Source of the DNA: Sphaerimonospora sp050942215
Lineage (GTDB): Bacteria; Actinomycetota; Actinomycetes; Streptosporangiales; Streptosporangiaceae
Direction of reading: 5' to 3'
NCBI RefSeq assembly: GCF_050942215.1
Contig: NZ_CP192056.1
Span: 124,001 to 188,000, forward strand
DNA length: 64,000 bases
In this document: one piece after another, positions 8,121 to 16,587 of the stretch
Numbering within the stretch: position 1 is the stretch's first letter
How the letters are laid out: each line of letters begins with the position of its first letter
Program-made: the position numbers and the translations under genes
Notes under the pieces: generated by a model
Database searches by the model: none
What the model saw: only the letters and a program-made list of their open reading frames with translations
Told to the model about the DNA's origin: nothing

Positions 8121-9224
8121 ATGGACACTGTTGTAATCGAATCTCTGGACCCGCTCATCGCGGCTCTCCGGTCGGCCGGCTACACCGTCGTCGGCCCCAC
8201 GGTGAGGGACGCGGCCGTGCGCATGGCCGAGATCTCCTCGGCCGGGGATCTGCCGGCCGGGGCCGGGGACGTCCAGAGGCCGGGCCACTATCGGGTGACC
8301 GAGCGGGGCGACGACATGCTGTTCGACTTCGCCGCCGGCCCGGACTCGGCCAAGCGCTTCACCCAGCCGCCCCGGCAGAGGCTGTTCCGGATGCGTGGGC
8401 AGACGGTCGAGGAGGTCCGGGAGAAGGCGCAGTGCGTCGCGCTGCTGGGGGTACGCGCCTGCGATCTCGCCGCGATCGCCGTACAGGACCGGGTTTTCCT
8501 GGGCAGGCACCCCGATCCCGCCTATCGGCGGCGGCGCGAGGCGCTGTTTCTGATCGCGGTGAACTGCGCGGTGCCCGGCGGCACCTGCTTCTGCGTCTCC
8601 ATGGGCACCGGGCCGAAGGCCACCACCGGATTCGACCTCGCGCTCACCGAACTGGCGACGCCGCATCGGTTCACGGTGGAGAGCGGCAGCGAGCGGGGCG
8701 CGCAGATCGTCGCGGCGATCCCGCACCGGCCGGCCGGCCGGGGTGACCTCACAGCGGCCGAGGAGGTCTCGCGCATCGCCGCGACCCGGATGGGCCGCCA
8801 CGTGGACACCGCGGGCATCCAGCAGTGGCTGCCCGCCGCGCACGACTCACCACGCTGGACCGACGTGGCCTCCCGCTGCCTGAGTTGCACGAACTGCACG
8901 ATGGTATGCCCGACCTGCTTCTGCAGCACGGTCGAGGACATCACCGATCTGACCGGCGAGTACACCGAACGGTCCGAGCGGTGGGACTCCTGCTTCTCGC
9001 TGGACTTCACCGAGCTCAGCGGCCAGCCGCCGGTACGGAGTTCCGCTCTGGCCCGCTACCGGCAGTGGCTGACCCACAAGTTCGCCACCTGGTACGACCA
9101 GTTCGGCACGTCCGGCTGCGTGGGCTGCGGCCGGTGCATCACCTGGTGCCCCACCGGCATCGACGTGACCGAGGAGCTGTCCGCCATCCGCGACGCGCCT
9201 GGGGAGACCTCGTGCATCCGATGA
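8121..9224 (+). CDS. hyhB: Group 3b hydrogenase beta subunit, 4Fe-4S dicluster protein
   Basis: 367-residue FeS subunit of a cytosolic NADP-type (group 3b, sulfhydrogenase-like) hydrogenase. It passes electrons between the small subunit and the FAD subunit. The C-terminal part carries two ferredoxin-like cluster motifs: CLSCTNCTMVCPTC and, about 75 residues later, CVGCGRCITWCP, plus an isolated CFC. The N-terminal half is the domain of unknown fold typical of the sulfhydrogenase beta subunit. I place the start at ATG 8121, eight bases after a GGGGGGA ribosome site; in-frame ATGs at 8076 and 8085 lack one. The next gene overlaps its end. Confidence 0.9.
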   Translation: MDTVVIESLDPLIAALRSAGYTVVGPTVRDAAVRMAEISSAGDLPAGAGDVQRPGHYRVTERGDDMLFDFAAGPDSAKRFTQPPRQRLFRMRGQTVEEVREKAQCVALLGVRACDLAAIAVQDRVFLGRHPDPAYRRRREALFLIAVNCAVPGGTCFCVSMGTGPKATTGFDLALTELATPHRFTVESGSERGAQIVAAIPHRPAGRGDLTAAEEVSRIAATRMGRHVDTAGIQQWLPAAHDSPRWTDVASRCLSCTNCTMVCPTCFCSTVEDITDLTGEYTERSERWDSCFSLDFTELSGQPPVRSSALARYRQWLTHKFATWYDQFGTSGCVGCGRCITWCPTGIDVTEELSAIRDAPGETSCIR

Positions 9225-10030
9225 CGCCGGTGCCGTACCGGGTGCGCTCGCGGCGGCCCGACCGGGCCGACACCGTCACCCTGGCCCTGGAGCCGGTGAG
9301 CGGGCCATGTCCCCGTTCTCTGCCGGGCCAGTTCACGATGGTCTACGCGCGTGGCGTCGGCGAGATCCCGATCTCGCTCAGCGGCCGGGGCCGTACCGGC
9401 GCGCTGGTCCACACGATCAGGGACGTGGGCGCGGTCAGCCGGGCGCTCTGCCGGAAACGACCCGGCGACCTCGTGGGAGTGCGCGGGCCGTACGGAACCG
9501 CCTTCGACGTCGCGGGGGCGGCCGGGCTGGACGTGATCGTGGCGGCCGGCGGTCTGGGCCTCGCGCCATTGCGCACGGTCGTCCGAGACCTGATCGCCCA
9601 CCGCTCGCGCTACGGCCGGATCAGTGTGATCGCCGGCACCCGGACTCCGATGACCCTGCTGTATCCGCGTGAGCTGGACCGCTGGCGGGAGACGCACGGC
9701 ATCGACGTCCAGGTCATCGTGGATCACCCCGACCACGTCTGGCAGGGCCCGGTCGGGCTGGTCACCAAGCTGATCGACCGGATCGTCTTCGCGCCGCGCC
9801 GCAGCGCCGCCTTCGTCTGCGGCCCGGAGATCATGATGCGCGCCGTCGCCGACGATCTGACGGCGCGCGGCGTGCCGGCCCGGCGGATCGCGCTGTCTCT
9901 GGAGCGCAACATGAAATGCGGCGTCGGCCGGTGCGGGCACTGTCAGCTCGGTCCGCTGCTGCTCTGCCTGGACGGCCCCGTCGTCGACTACGAGCGGGTG
10001 AGCGGCCTGCTCGCCGTGAAGGAACTGTGA
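9212..10030 (+). CDS. hyhG: Group 3b hydrogenase gamma subunit, FAD/NAD(P)-binding
   Basis: Ferredoxin-reductase-type subunit that exchanges electrons with NAD(P)H. An FAD-binding barrel (LPGQFTMVYARGVGEIPISLSG) is followed by a nucleotide-binding domain (VAAGGLGLAPLRTVV, FVCGPEIMM) and a C-terminal [2Fe-2S]-type Cys motif (ERNMKCGVGRCGHCQLG...LLCLDG), as in dihydroorotate dehydrogenase K subunits and hydrogenase gamma chains. GTG 9212 is six bases after GGGGAG and overlaps the beta-subunit stop; ATG 9221 in ATGA is the alternative, but its ribosome site is too far. About 272 residues, normal for the family. Confidence 0.9.
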   Translation: MHPMTPVPYRVRSRRPDRADTVTLALEPVSGPCPRSLPGQFTMVYARGVGEIPISLSGRGRTGALVHTIRDVGAVSRALCRKRPGDLVGVRGPYGTAFDVAGAAGLDVIVAAGGLGLAPLRTVVRDLIAHRSRYGRISVIAGTRTPMTLLYPRELDRWRETHGIDVQVIVDHPDHVWQGPVGLVTKLIDRIVFAPRRSAAFVCGPEIMMRAVADDLTARGVPARRIALSLERNMKCGVGRCGHCQLGPLLLCLDGPVVDYERVSGLLAVKEL

Positions 10031-10836
10031 TGGGTACGCGCCATTCGGCCCCCCGGCCGCGGCTGGCGGTGTGGAAGTTCGCCTCATGCGACGGCTGCCA
10101 GCTCACACTGCTCGACTGCGAGGACGAGCTGCTGTCGCTCGCCGCCGAGATGGAGATCGCCTACTTCCTGGAGGCCTCCAGCGCTCCCGGCCCTGGGCCG
10201 TACGACCTGTCCCTGGTGGAGGGGTCGATCACCACGCCGGAGGACGCCGAGCGCATCCGGCACGTGCGCCGGGTGTCGAAGCGCCTGGTGACGATCGGGG
10301 CCTGCGCCACCGCCGGCGGGGTCCAGGCTCTGCGCGACTTCGCCGACGTGAAGGAGTTCGCCTCCGTCGTGTACGCGCGGCCCGAATACATCGCCACCCT
10401 GGACAGGTCGACCCCGATCTCCGCCAACGTGCCGGTGGACTTCGAACTACGCGGCTGCCCCATCGACAAACGGCAACTGCTCGAGGTCATCACCGCGTTC
10501 CTGGCCGGCCGCCGTCCGGTCGTCCCCAGCCACAGCGTGTGCGTCGAGTGCAAGCTCCGCGGCAACGTCTGTGTCCTGGTCGCTCACGGCACGCCGTGCC
10601 TCGGCCCGGTCACCCAGGCCGGCTGCGGGGCGCTGTGCCCGGCGTTCGACCGGGGCTGCTACGGCTGCTTCGGACCGGCGGACACCACCAACTCCCGGGC
10701 GCTGAACACGAAGCTGCGCATCCTCGGGATGAGCGACCCCGAACTGGTGCGCGTTTACCGGACGTTCAACGCGACCGAGGAGCAGTTCATGCGGGCGTCT
10801 GAGGAGGACCGGGGGCCGGAGGAGGACCGGGAGTGA
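10030..10836 (+). CDS. hyhS: Group 3b [NiFe]-hydrogenase small (delta) subunit
   Basis: 268-residue small subunit holding the proximal [4Fe-4S] cluster next to the NiFe site. The first cluster Cys pair is in KFASCDGCQLTLLD (residues about 16-29); further ligands are in GACATAGG and RGCPIDKR, and additional clusters in SVCVECKLRGNVC, CLGPVTQAGCGALCP and GCYGCFGP. There is no Tat signal, so the enzyme is cytosolic, fitting group 3b. The start ATG overlaps the preceding stop (TGATG). The acidic C-terminal tail EEDRGPEEDRE contains the ribosome site of the next gene. Confidence 0.93.
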   Translation: MGTRHSAPRPRLAVWKFASCDGCQLTLLDCEDELLSLAAEMEIAYFLEASSAPGPGPYDLSLVEGSITTPEDAERIRHVRRVSKRLVTIGACATAGGVQALRDFADVKEFASVVYARPEYIATLDRSTPISANVPVDFELRGCPIDKRQLLEVITAFLAGRRPVVPSHSVCVECKLRGNVCVLVAHGTPCLGPVTQAGCGALCPAFDRGCYGCFGPADTTNSRALNTKLRILGMSDPELVRVYRTFNATEEQFMRASEEDRGPEEDRE

Positions 10837-12122
10837 CGCACAAGAACATCCGCATCGGCGGCCTGTCCCGCGTCGAGGGCGAGGGCGCGCTGCTGGTGCG
10901 GGCCCGCGACGGCCGCATCACCGACCTCCGCCTGAAGATCTACGAGCCGCCCCGGTTCTTCGAGGCGTTCCTGCGCGGCCGCGCCTACGACGAGCCCCCG
11001 GACATCACCGCCCGCATCTGCGGCATCTGTCCCGTGGCGTACCAGATGAGCGCCTGCCAGGCCGTCGAATCGGCCCTCGGCGTCACGGTGACCGGGCCGC
11101 TGCGCGACCTGCGGCTGCTGCTGTACTACGGCGAATGGATCGAGTCGCACGCGCTGCACATCTTCCTGCTGCACGCGCCGGACTTCCTCGGCTACGACAG
11201 CGGCGTGGCGATGGCCGCCGACCACCGCGAGCCCGTCGAGCGGGGCCTGGCGGTGAAGAAGGCGGGAAACGAACTGGTCGCGACGCTCGGCGGGCGCGCG
11301 ATCCACCCCGTCAACGTACGGCTCGGCGGCTTCTACCGCGTTCCGCCGCGGCGGGAGCTCGCCCCGGTGGCCGAACAGCTGCGCCGGGCGCGCGACCACG
11401 CACTGGCGACCGTGGACTGGGTCGCCGGATTCGACTTCCCCGACGTGGAACACGACTACCGGTTCCTCGCACTGCGGCATCCGGAGGAGTACGCGATCCT
11501 GTCCGGAACGCCCACCGTGAGCGACGGATCCTCCTTCCCCGTCGAGGAGTGGCCGGACCACGTGGTGGAGGAGCAGGTCCCCGACTCCACTGCCCTGCAC
11601 GCCCGTCTCGACGGCGTCGGCGGCTACCTGACCGGCGCCCTCGCTCGCTACGCGCTCAACTCCCGCCGGCTGTCCCCCCTGGCCCGCGAGGCGGCGCGCG
11701 ACGCCGGGCTCGGCGAGGTCTGCCGCAACCCGTTCCGCAGCATCGTCGTACGCGCCGTCGAAGTCGTGCACGCCTGCGACGAAGCGCTGCGCATCATCGA
11801 CGACTACGTCGAACCCGACGCGCCCGCCGTACCGGTCGAGCCGGCGGCCGGTGTCGGCCACGGCGCGTCCGAGGCCCCGCGCGGCACGCTGTACCACCGC
11901 TACCGCATCGACGAGGCCGGCCTGATCACGGAGGCGGACATCGTGCCGCCGACCTCCCAGAACCAGGCCCGGATGGAGATGGACCTGCGCGAGCTCATCG
12001 AACCCCGCCTCGGCCTGGCCCAGGCCGAACTGGCCGCGCTGTGCGAGCGGGCCGTACGCAACCACGACCCCTGCATCTCCTGCTCGGCTCATTTCCTGGA
12101 CGTGCGCCTCGATGCCCGGTAA
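10833..12122 (+). CDS. hyhL: Group 3b [NiFe]-hydrogenase large (alpha) subunit
   Basis: Catalytic subunit, 429 residues. The L1 motif RICGICPVAYQMSAC (about residue 60) and the L2 motif DPCISCSAH near the C terminus supply the four Cys ligands of the NiFe(CN)2CO centre. The residues after the His of L2 (FLDVRLDAR) are the tail expected to be cut by the maturation protease encoded next. The start is a GTG overlapping the small-subunit stop (GTGA) with GGAGG upstream. Group 3b enzymes couple H2 to NADP(H) and some also reduce polysulfide; which direction dominates cannot be read from sequence. Confidence 0.95.
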   Translation: MTHKNIRIGGLSRVEGEGALLVRARDGRITDLRLKIYEPPRFFEAFLRGRAYDEPPDITARICGICPVAYQMSACQAVESALGVTVTGPLRDLRLLLYYGEWIESHALHIFLLHAPDFLGYDSGVAMAADHREPVERGLAVKKAGNELVATLGGRAIHPVNVRLGGFYRVPPRRELAPVAEQLRRARDHALATVDWVAGFDFPDVEHDYRFLALRHPEEYAILSGTPTVSDGSSFPVEEWPDHVVEEQVPDSTALHARLDGVGGYLTGALARYALNSRRLSPLAREAARDAGLGEVCRNPFRSIVVRAVEVVHACDEALRIIDDYVEPDAPAVPVEPAAGVGHGASEAPRGTLYHRYRIDEAGLITEADIVPPTSQNQARMEMDLRELIEPRLGLAQAELAALCERAVRNHDPCISCSAHFLDVRLDAR

Positions 12123-12555
12123 CTCGCTCGTGATCGGGATCGGCGGCTACGCGCGCGGTGACGACGCCGCGGGCCTGGAGGTGGTACGGCTGCTGCGCGG
12201 CACGCTTCCGCCCTCCATCGATCTCACCGAGAGCGCCGGAGACCCCATGCAGCTGGTCACGGCTTGGAGCGGCGCGCATCTGGCGGTCGTGATCGACGCG
12301 GTCTCCTCCGGCGCTGCGCCGGGCACCCTCCACCGCGGTCTGCGGCCTCGCCCCTGGCCCATCTGGCAGCGAAGCTCGCACGCCCTCGGCCTGGGCGACG
12401 CGATCGCGCTCGGTACGGCGCTCGGCCGGCTCCCCGAGGAACTGCTCGTCTTCGGCATCGAGGGGGGCGACTTCGGCCTCAACGCCGCCATCACGCCGCC
12501 GGTGCGGGCGGCGATCCGGGAGACGGCCGAGGCCGTACGGCGGTCGGTGGGGTGA
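12112..12555 (+). CDS. Hydrogenase maturation endopeptidase (HycI/HyaD type)
   Basis: 147-residue HyaD/HycI-family protease that removes the C-terminal tail of the large subunit after nickel insertion. The N terminus has the nickel-sensing fold signature IGIGGYARGDDAAGLEVV (the family's GNxxxxDD, here GYARGDD), and VVIDAVSSGAAPG is the second conserved acidic segment. It overlaps hyhL by 11 bases, so it is almost certainly dedicated to this enzyme. The usual Asn of GN is replaced by Gly-Tyr, a mild deviation. No hypA or hypB (nickel insertion) gene lies in the window. Confidence 0.88.
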   Translation: MPGNSLVIGIGGYARGDDAAGLEVVRLLRGTLPPSIDLTESAGDPMQLVTAWSGAHLAVVIDAVSSGAAPGTLHRGLRPRPWPIWQRSSHALGLGDAIALGTALGRLPEELLVFGIEGGDFGLNAAITPPVRAAIRETAEAVRRSVG

Positions 12556-12574
12556 ATCCGGGAGGAGGCCGATC

Positions 12575-13252
12575 GTGCACAAGAAAGTGCGAGATGTCAT
12601 GACAACCGAGGTGGTGGCCGTCACCGCCGACGCGCCGTTCCGTGTCATCGCCGAGGTGCTCACCACTCGCGGGGTGAGCGCGGTCCCCGTCATCGACGGC
12701 GAGACCCACGTGATCGGCGTGATCTCCGAGGCCGACCTGCTCCACAAGGAGGGGCTCAGAGAGCAGTACTACCGGGAGGACTACCGCCCGCCGTCCGCCC
12801 TGTCCGATCACACGGGTGGACGGGACGCGATGGAAAAGGCCCACGGGCACACCGCCACGGAACTGATGAGCGCTCCACCCGTCACCATCGAGGACGGCAG
12901 CAGTGTCGTGAACGCCGCCCGGGTGATGCACGAGAAGGGAGTGAAACGGCTGCCCGTCGTCGACAGAGAGGGGCGGCTCCAAGGGATCGTCAGCAGGCGC
13001 GACCTGCTCAAGGTCTTCCTGCGCAGCGACCACGACATCGCGTGCGAAGTACGCGAAGAGATCATCGAAGGCCTCCTGTGGGCGGACACCTCCGGCGTCC
13101 GGGTCCGCGTGGTCGGCGGTGTCGTGACGCTGAGCGGCTGGATAGAGCACCGCGGCGACGCGCGGATCCTGCTGCGGATGACCGAACGGGTCAACGGGGT
13201 GATCGACGTCATCGATCGGCTGGAGTGGACGGAAGACGACATCCCAGGCTAG
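12575..13252 (+). CDS. Two-CBS-domain protein with C-terminal BON domain
   Basis: 225 residues: CBS1 (VRDVMTTEVVAVTADAPF, about 3-60), a linker, CBS2 (ATELMSAPPVTIEDGSSV, about 90-148), then a BON domain (EIIEGLLWADTSG...GGVVTLSGWIEHRGDA, about 155-220). CBS pairs bind adenosyl ligands such as AMP or ATP and act as energy sensors; BON domains bind membranes or phospholipid. GTG at 12575 follows GGAGGAGG by six bases and starts 19 bases after the protease gene, so it belongs to the hydrogenase transcript. The arrangement recalls Hrp1 (two CBS domains) in the mycobacterial DosR regulon. Confidence 0.88.
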   Translation: MHKKVRDVMTTEVVAVTADAPFRVIAEVLTTRGVSAVPVIDGETHVIGVISEADLLHKEGLREQYYREDYRPPSALSDHTGGRDAMEKAHGHTATELMSAPPVTIEDGSSVVNAARVMHEKGVKRLPVVDREGRLQGIVSRRDLLKVFLRSDHDIACEVREEIIEGLLWADTSGVRVRVVGGVVTLSGWIEHRGDARILLRMTERVNGVIDVIDRLEWTEDDIPG

Positions 13253-13278
13253 CCGGCGACGCGAAGGGATGGGAGCGC

Positions 13279-16101
13279 GTGTCCATCATGCCGTCGGTAC
13301 GGAAGTTCCTGCACGACGTCCGGGGACGTGCGCTGCCCCGGGGGCATGGGGTTGCCGGTATCGGGTGTCCGCCGACGTCCGAGTCCGGTTCTCCGGTGGA
13401 GGCCGCCGATCGCCTGGCCGATCCGCGTGAGCCGCTGGCACTGCTCCGCAGGGAGCTGGGCACGGGGCCCGGGGGGCTGTCGGAGCGGGAGGCGGATCGG
13501 CGGCTCACCGTCTACGGCCCCAACCAGGTGCGGCGGCCGGCGGAGACGACGCTGGCGGATCAACTGGTGCGCCAGCTGGCCCACCCGCTGGCGCTGCTGC
13601 TGTGGGCGGCCGGGGCGCTGGCGTTCGTGGCGGGGATACCGGTGCTGGCGTGGGCGATCCTGGCGGTGATCCTGGTGAACGCCGCGTTCGCGTTGCTGCA
13701 GGAGCACCAGGCCGAGCGGGCGGTCGAGGCGCTCGCGGCCTACCTGCCGGAACGCGTCCATGTCATCCGCGACGGCCTGCCCCAGGTGGTGGAGGCGGCT
13801 CGGCTGGTGCCCGGCGACCTGCTGGTGCTGTGCGAGGGCGACAAGGTGCCCGCCGACGCCCGGCTGACCGAGGGCGCGCTGGAGATCGACCTGTCGATGC
13901 TGACCGGCGAGTCGGCCCCGGTGGAACGGATCGCGGGCCCGGCCGACACACAGGCCGCCCTGCTGCGCGAGCCGCATCTGGTGTTCAGCGGCACGACCTG
14001 TGTCGGCGGGCAGGCGCAGGCGATCGTGTTCGCCACCGGCACGCAGACCGAGCTCGGCCGGATCGCGGCGCTCAGCCACCGCAGACGCCGGACTTCCAGC
14101 CCGCTGGAGACCCAGGTCAAGAGGGTCGCCTGGCTGATCGCCGCGGTCGCCACCGGGATCGGAGCGGTGTTCCTGCTCGTGGGCGTCCTGGTCGGGTTGT
14201 CCCCGACCGACGCGCTGATGTTCGCGATCGGGCTGCTGGTCGCCAACGTCCCCGAGGGCCTGCTGCCGACCATCACCCTGGCGCTCGCGGCCGGGGTGCG
14301 GGTGATGGCCCGTCGGGGAGCGGTCGTGAAGCGGCTCAGCGCGGTCGAGACACTGGGATCCACGAACGTGATCTGCACCGACAAGACCGGCACGCTCACC
14401 CGCAACAGGATGCGGCTGCAGGCGATCTGGACGGCCGACGAGGGCGTCGTTCCGGTCTCCCCCGACAGGCCGATGCCGGCCGGACTGGCCCGTGCGGCTA
14501 TCGCGTGCACCATGGTCGCCTACGACCACGACGGCGCGCTGCACGGAGATCCGACCGAGATCGCGCTGGTCGATGGCGCGGCCGGGCCGCGCCCGATGGC
14601 GGACGTCGCGGACATGCTGGCGGACCGGGACGCGCGGCGGCGTGCCGTGTTCCATTTCGACCCCCGGCTGCGGCTGATGTCGACCGTCACCCGCCCCCGG
14701 GACGGCGACGACCGGCTGATCATCGACGTCAAGGGAGCGCCGGAGGCGGTGCTGGACCGCGCCGTGCTCACGGGGGCGGACCGCGCCGCCGCGCACACCG
14801 CCGCCGGCGAGCTCGCCCGCCGTGGGCTGCGGGTCCTGGCGATCGCCACTCGACGGCTGCCCGCCTCCGCCGCGGTGCCCAGACGACGCGACGAGGCCGA
14901 GGCCGACCTGCTGCTGATCGGCCTGGTGGGCCTGTACGACCCGCCGCGCCCGCAGGTGGCCGGCGCGGTCCGGCGGTGCCATGAGGCCGGGCTCCGGGTA
15001 CACATCGTGACCGGCGACAACGGGGCCACCGCCGCCGCGGTCGCCGGGGAGGTCGGCATCGGGGTGCCGCGGCTGCGGGTGGTCGGCGAGGCGGAACGGC
15101 TCACCGACCGCGAGCTCGACGAGCTGCTGGACGACGATGCCGAGATCGTGTTCGCACGCTCGGCCCCCGAGACCAAACTGAAGATCGCCGAGGCGCTGCG
15201 CGCCCGGGGCCGGATCGTGGCCATGACCGGTGACGGGGCCAACGACGCGCCCGCCCTGCATCAGGCCCACATCGGGGTGGCGATGGGCCGGTCGGGCACC
15301 GACGTGGCCCGCGAGGCCGCCGCCATGGTCCTCACCGACGACGACTTCGCCACGATCGTCACCGCGATCGAGTCCGGCCGCCAGGTCTACGACAATGTGC
15401 GCAAGTTCATCCTCTACATCTTCGCCCACGCCGTCCCGGAGATCGTCCCGTTCCTGGTCTTCGCGCTGAGCGGCGGACTCGTGCCGCTGCCGCTGACCGT
15501 GCTGCAGATCCTGGCGATCGATCTGGGCACCGAGACCCTGCCCGCCCTCGCACTGGGCCGCGAGCCCGCGGAACCCGGCCTCATGTCCCGCCCGCCCCGG
15601 CCCTCCTCCCAGGGCGTCATCACCCGCGACATGCTGATCCGGGCCTGGGGCTACCTCGGCCTGATCTCCGCCGCACTGGTGATGATCGCGTTCTTCTACG
15701 TCCTGTGGCGGACCGGCTGGCGCCCCGGCGTCCCGACGGGACCCGGCGCGCCGCTCCACCACGCCTACCTGACCGCGACCACGGCCACGTTCGCCGGACT
15801 GGTCACCTGTCAGGTCGGCACCGCGATGGCCGCCCGGACCGACCACGCCTCCCTGTGGCGGATCGGCCTGACGTCCAACCCGCTGCTGCTGGCCGGCATC
15901 GCCTTCGAGCTGGCCTTCACCGCCGCGCTGGTCTATCTGCCGCCGCTGCAGGATCTGTTCGGCACCGCAGCCCTGCCCGTCGACGTCATAGCCCTGATCG
16001 CCGTCTTTCCCGTCGTGGTCTGGGGCGCCGACGAACTCCGCCGCCGGGCGCGACGCCGCGGACACTCCGCCGGGCGAACCTCCCCGCGTGCGCTCGCCTG
16101 A
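13279..16101 (+). CDS. P2-type cation-transporting ATPase (CtpF-like)
   Basis: 940-residue P-type ATPase. Signatures in order: TGESAPVE (actuator), membrane motif VPEGLLPT in M4 (PEGL is the P2 calcium or sodium/potassium pump type, not the CPC of heavy-metal pumps), phosphorylation site CTDKTGTLT, KGAPE nucleotide-binding motif, TGDGANDAPALHQA hinge, and a six-helix C-terminal membrane region. Transported ion unknown; calcium and other divalent or monovalent cations are family options. The start may be GTG 13279 or ATG 13288. It lies 26 bases after the CBS-BON gene. CtpF of Mycobacterium tuberculosis, a close architectural match, is hypoxia-induced. Confidence 0.9.
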   Translation: MSIMPSVRKFLHDVRGRALPRGHGVAGIGCPPTSESGSPVEAADRLADPREPLALLRRELGTGPGGLSEREADRRLTVYGPNQVRRPAETTLADQLVRQLAHPLALLLWAAGALAFVAGIPVLAWAILAVILVNAAFALLQEHQAERAVEALAAYLPERVHVIRDGLPQVVEAARLVPGDLLVLCEGDKVPADARLTEGALEIDLSMLTGESAPVERIAGPADTQAALLREPHLVFSGTTCVGGQAQAIVFATGTQTELGRIAALSHRRRRTSSPLETQVKRVAWLIAAVATGIGAVFLLVGVLVGLSPTDALMFAIGLLVANVPEGLLPTITLALAAGVRVMARRGAVVKRLSAVETLGSTNVICTDKTGTLTRNRMRLQAIWTADEGVVPVSPDRPMPAGLARAAIACTMVAYDHDGALHGDPTEIALVDGAAGPRPMADVADMLADRDARRRAVFHFDPRLRLMSTVTRPRDGDDRLIIDVKGAPEAVLDRAVLTGADRAAAHTAAGELARRGLRVLAIATRRLPASAAVPRRRDEAEADLLLIGLVGLYDPPRPQVAGAVRRCHEAGLRVHIVTGDNGATAAAVAGEVGIGVPRLRVVGEAERLTDRELDELLDDDAEIVFARSAPETKLKIAEALRARGRIVAMTGDGANDAPALHQAHIGVAMGRSGTDVAREAAAMVLTDDDFATIVTAIESGRQVYDNVRKFILYIFAHAVPEIVPFLVFALSGGLVPLPLTVLQILAIDLGTETLPALALGREPAEPGLMSRPPRPSSQGVITRDMLIRAWGYLGLISAALVMIAFFYVLWRTGWRPGVPTGPGAPLHHAYLTATTATFAGLVTCQVGTAMAARTDHASLWRIGLTSNPLLLAGIAFELAFTAALVYLPPLQDLFGTAALPVDVIALIAVFPVVVWGADELRRRARRRGHSAGRTSPRALA

Positions 16102-16166
16102 ACAGCCGGCCCGAAAAGGCGCCGATCGCACCCGGGCCCGGCGACGCCGACTGCGACGGGTCATTC

Positions 16167-16195
16167 TTGACGGGTGCGGCCGTCTCGGGTCTAAT
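16167..16195 (+). promoter_or_regulatory. Housekeeping-type promoter
   Basis: TTGACG (16167-16172), 17-base spacer, TCTAAT (16190-16195). A close match to the vegetative sigma consensus, pointing at the reductase-hemerythrin gene downstream. Confidence 0.6.
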
Positions 16196-16535
16196 GGCGG
16201 ACTGTGTCGCGTGCAGCCGGACAGGTGGACGTCGGGGGCATGGAGACACCCTTACCTCCAGGGAGCCGCATCGTGAGTCCACACGTCACGCGCCCCGTCT
16301 GACGCCGCCGTAGGCCGCGTGGCCGTCTCCGCCACGCTCTCGCCTTCGTCGCCGCTTTCCGCCGACGCTCATGCGTCCCCGGGTGCGTCTCCCTGAATGC
16401 AGCCGCCGCCTCTGCGGGTTTCCGTACGACCCCGTGCGCTTCGCCTTCGGCCGGGCCCGGGCCGTACGCCGTGTGCGGCGGATCGGCGCGTCCCGTCTCG
16501 AAGAGATTCGGCAGACCCGTCGAACAGGCCTCGGC

Positions 16536-16577
16536 ATCTGCCGCCAGTGCCACGAGATCCGCCGCCAGTGCCACGAG
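16536..16577 (+). repeat. 21-bp tandem duplication before start codon
   Basis: Two adjacent 21-bp units (16536-16556 and 16557-16577) differ at one position. They end in the GAG that begins the GAGGAG ribosome site of the following gene. If translation began farther upstream they would encode SAASATR twice. Confidence 0.8.
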
Positions 16578-16587
16578 GAGTGTCCGC

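Larger units (their letters stand above)
16102..16587. other. Long intergenic leader before the reductase-hemerythrin gene
   Basis: 486 bp without a convincing gene. It contains a good promoter at 16167-16195, a 20-codon open frame at 16240-16302 (ending SPHVTRPV) that could be a leader peptide or nothing, and a 21-bp tandem repeat at its end. The distance from promoter to start codon (about 390 bp) is long, so post-transcriptional control is possible. Confidence 0.4.

Noticed and set aside
13249..16164. 971-codon reverse frame opposite the P2-type ATPase
   Set aside because: Gln/Arg/Gly/His-rich shadow; the forward frame has every P-type ATPase motif.
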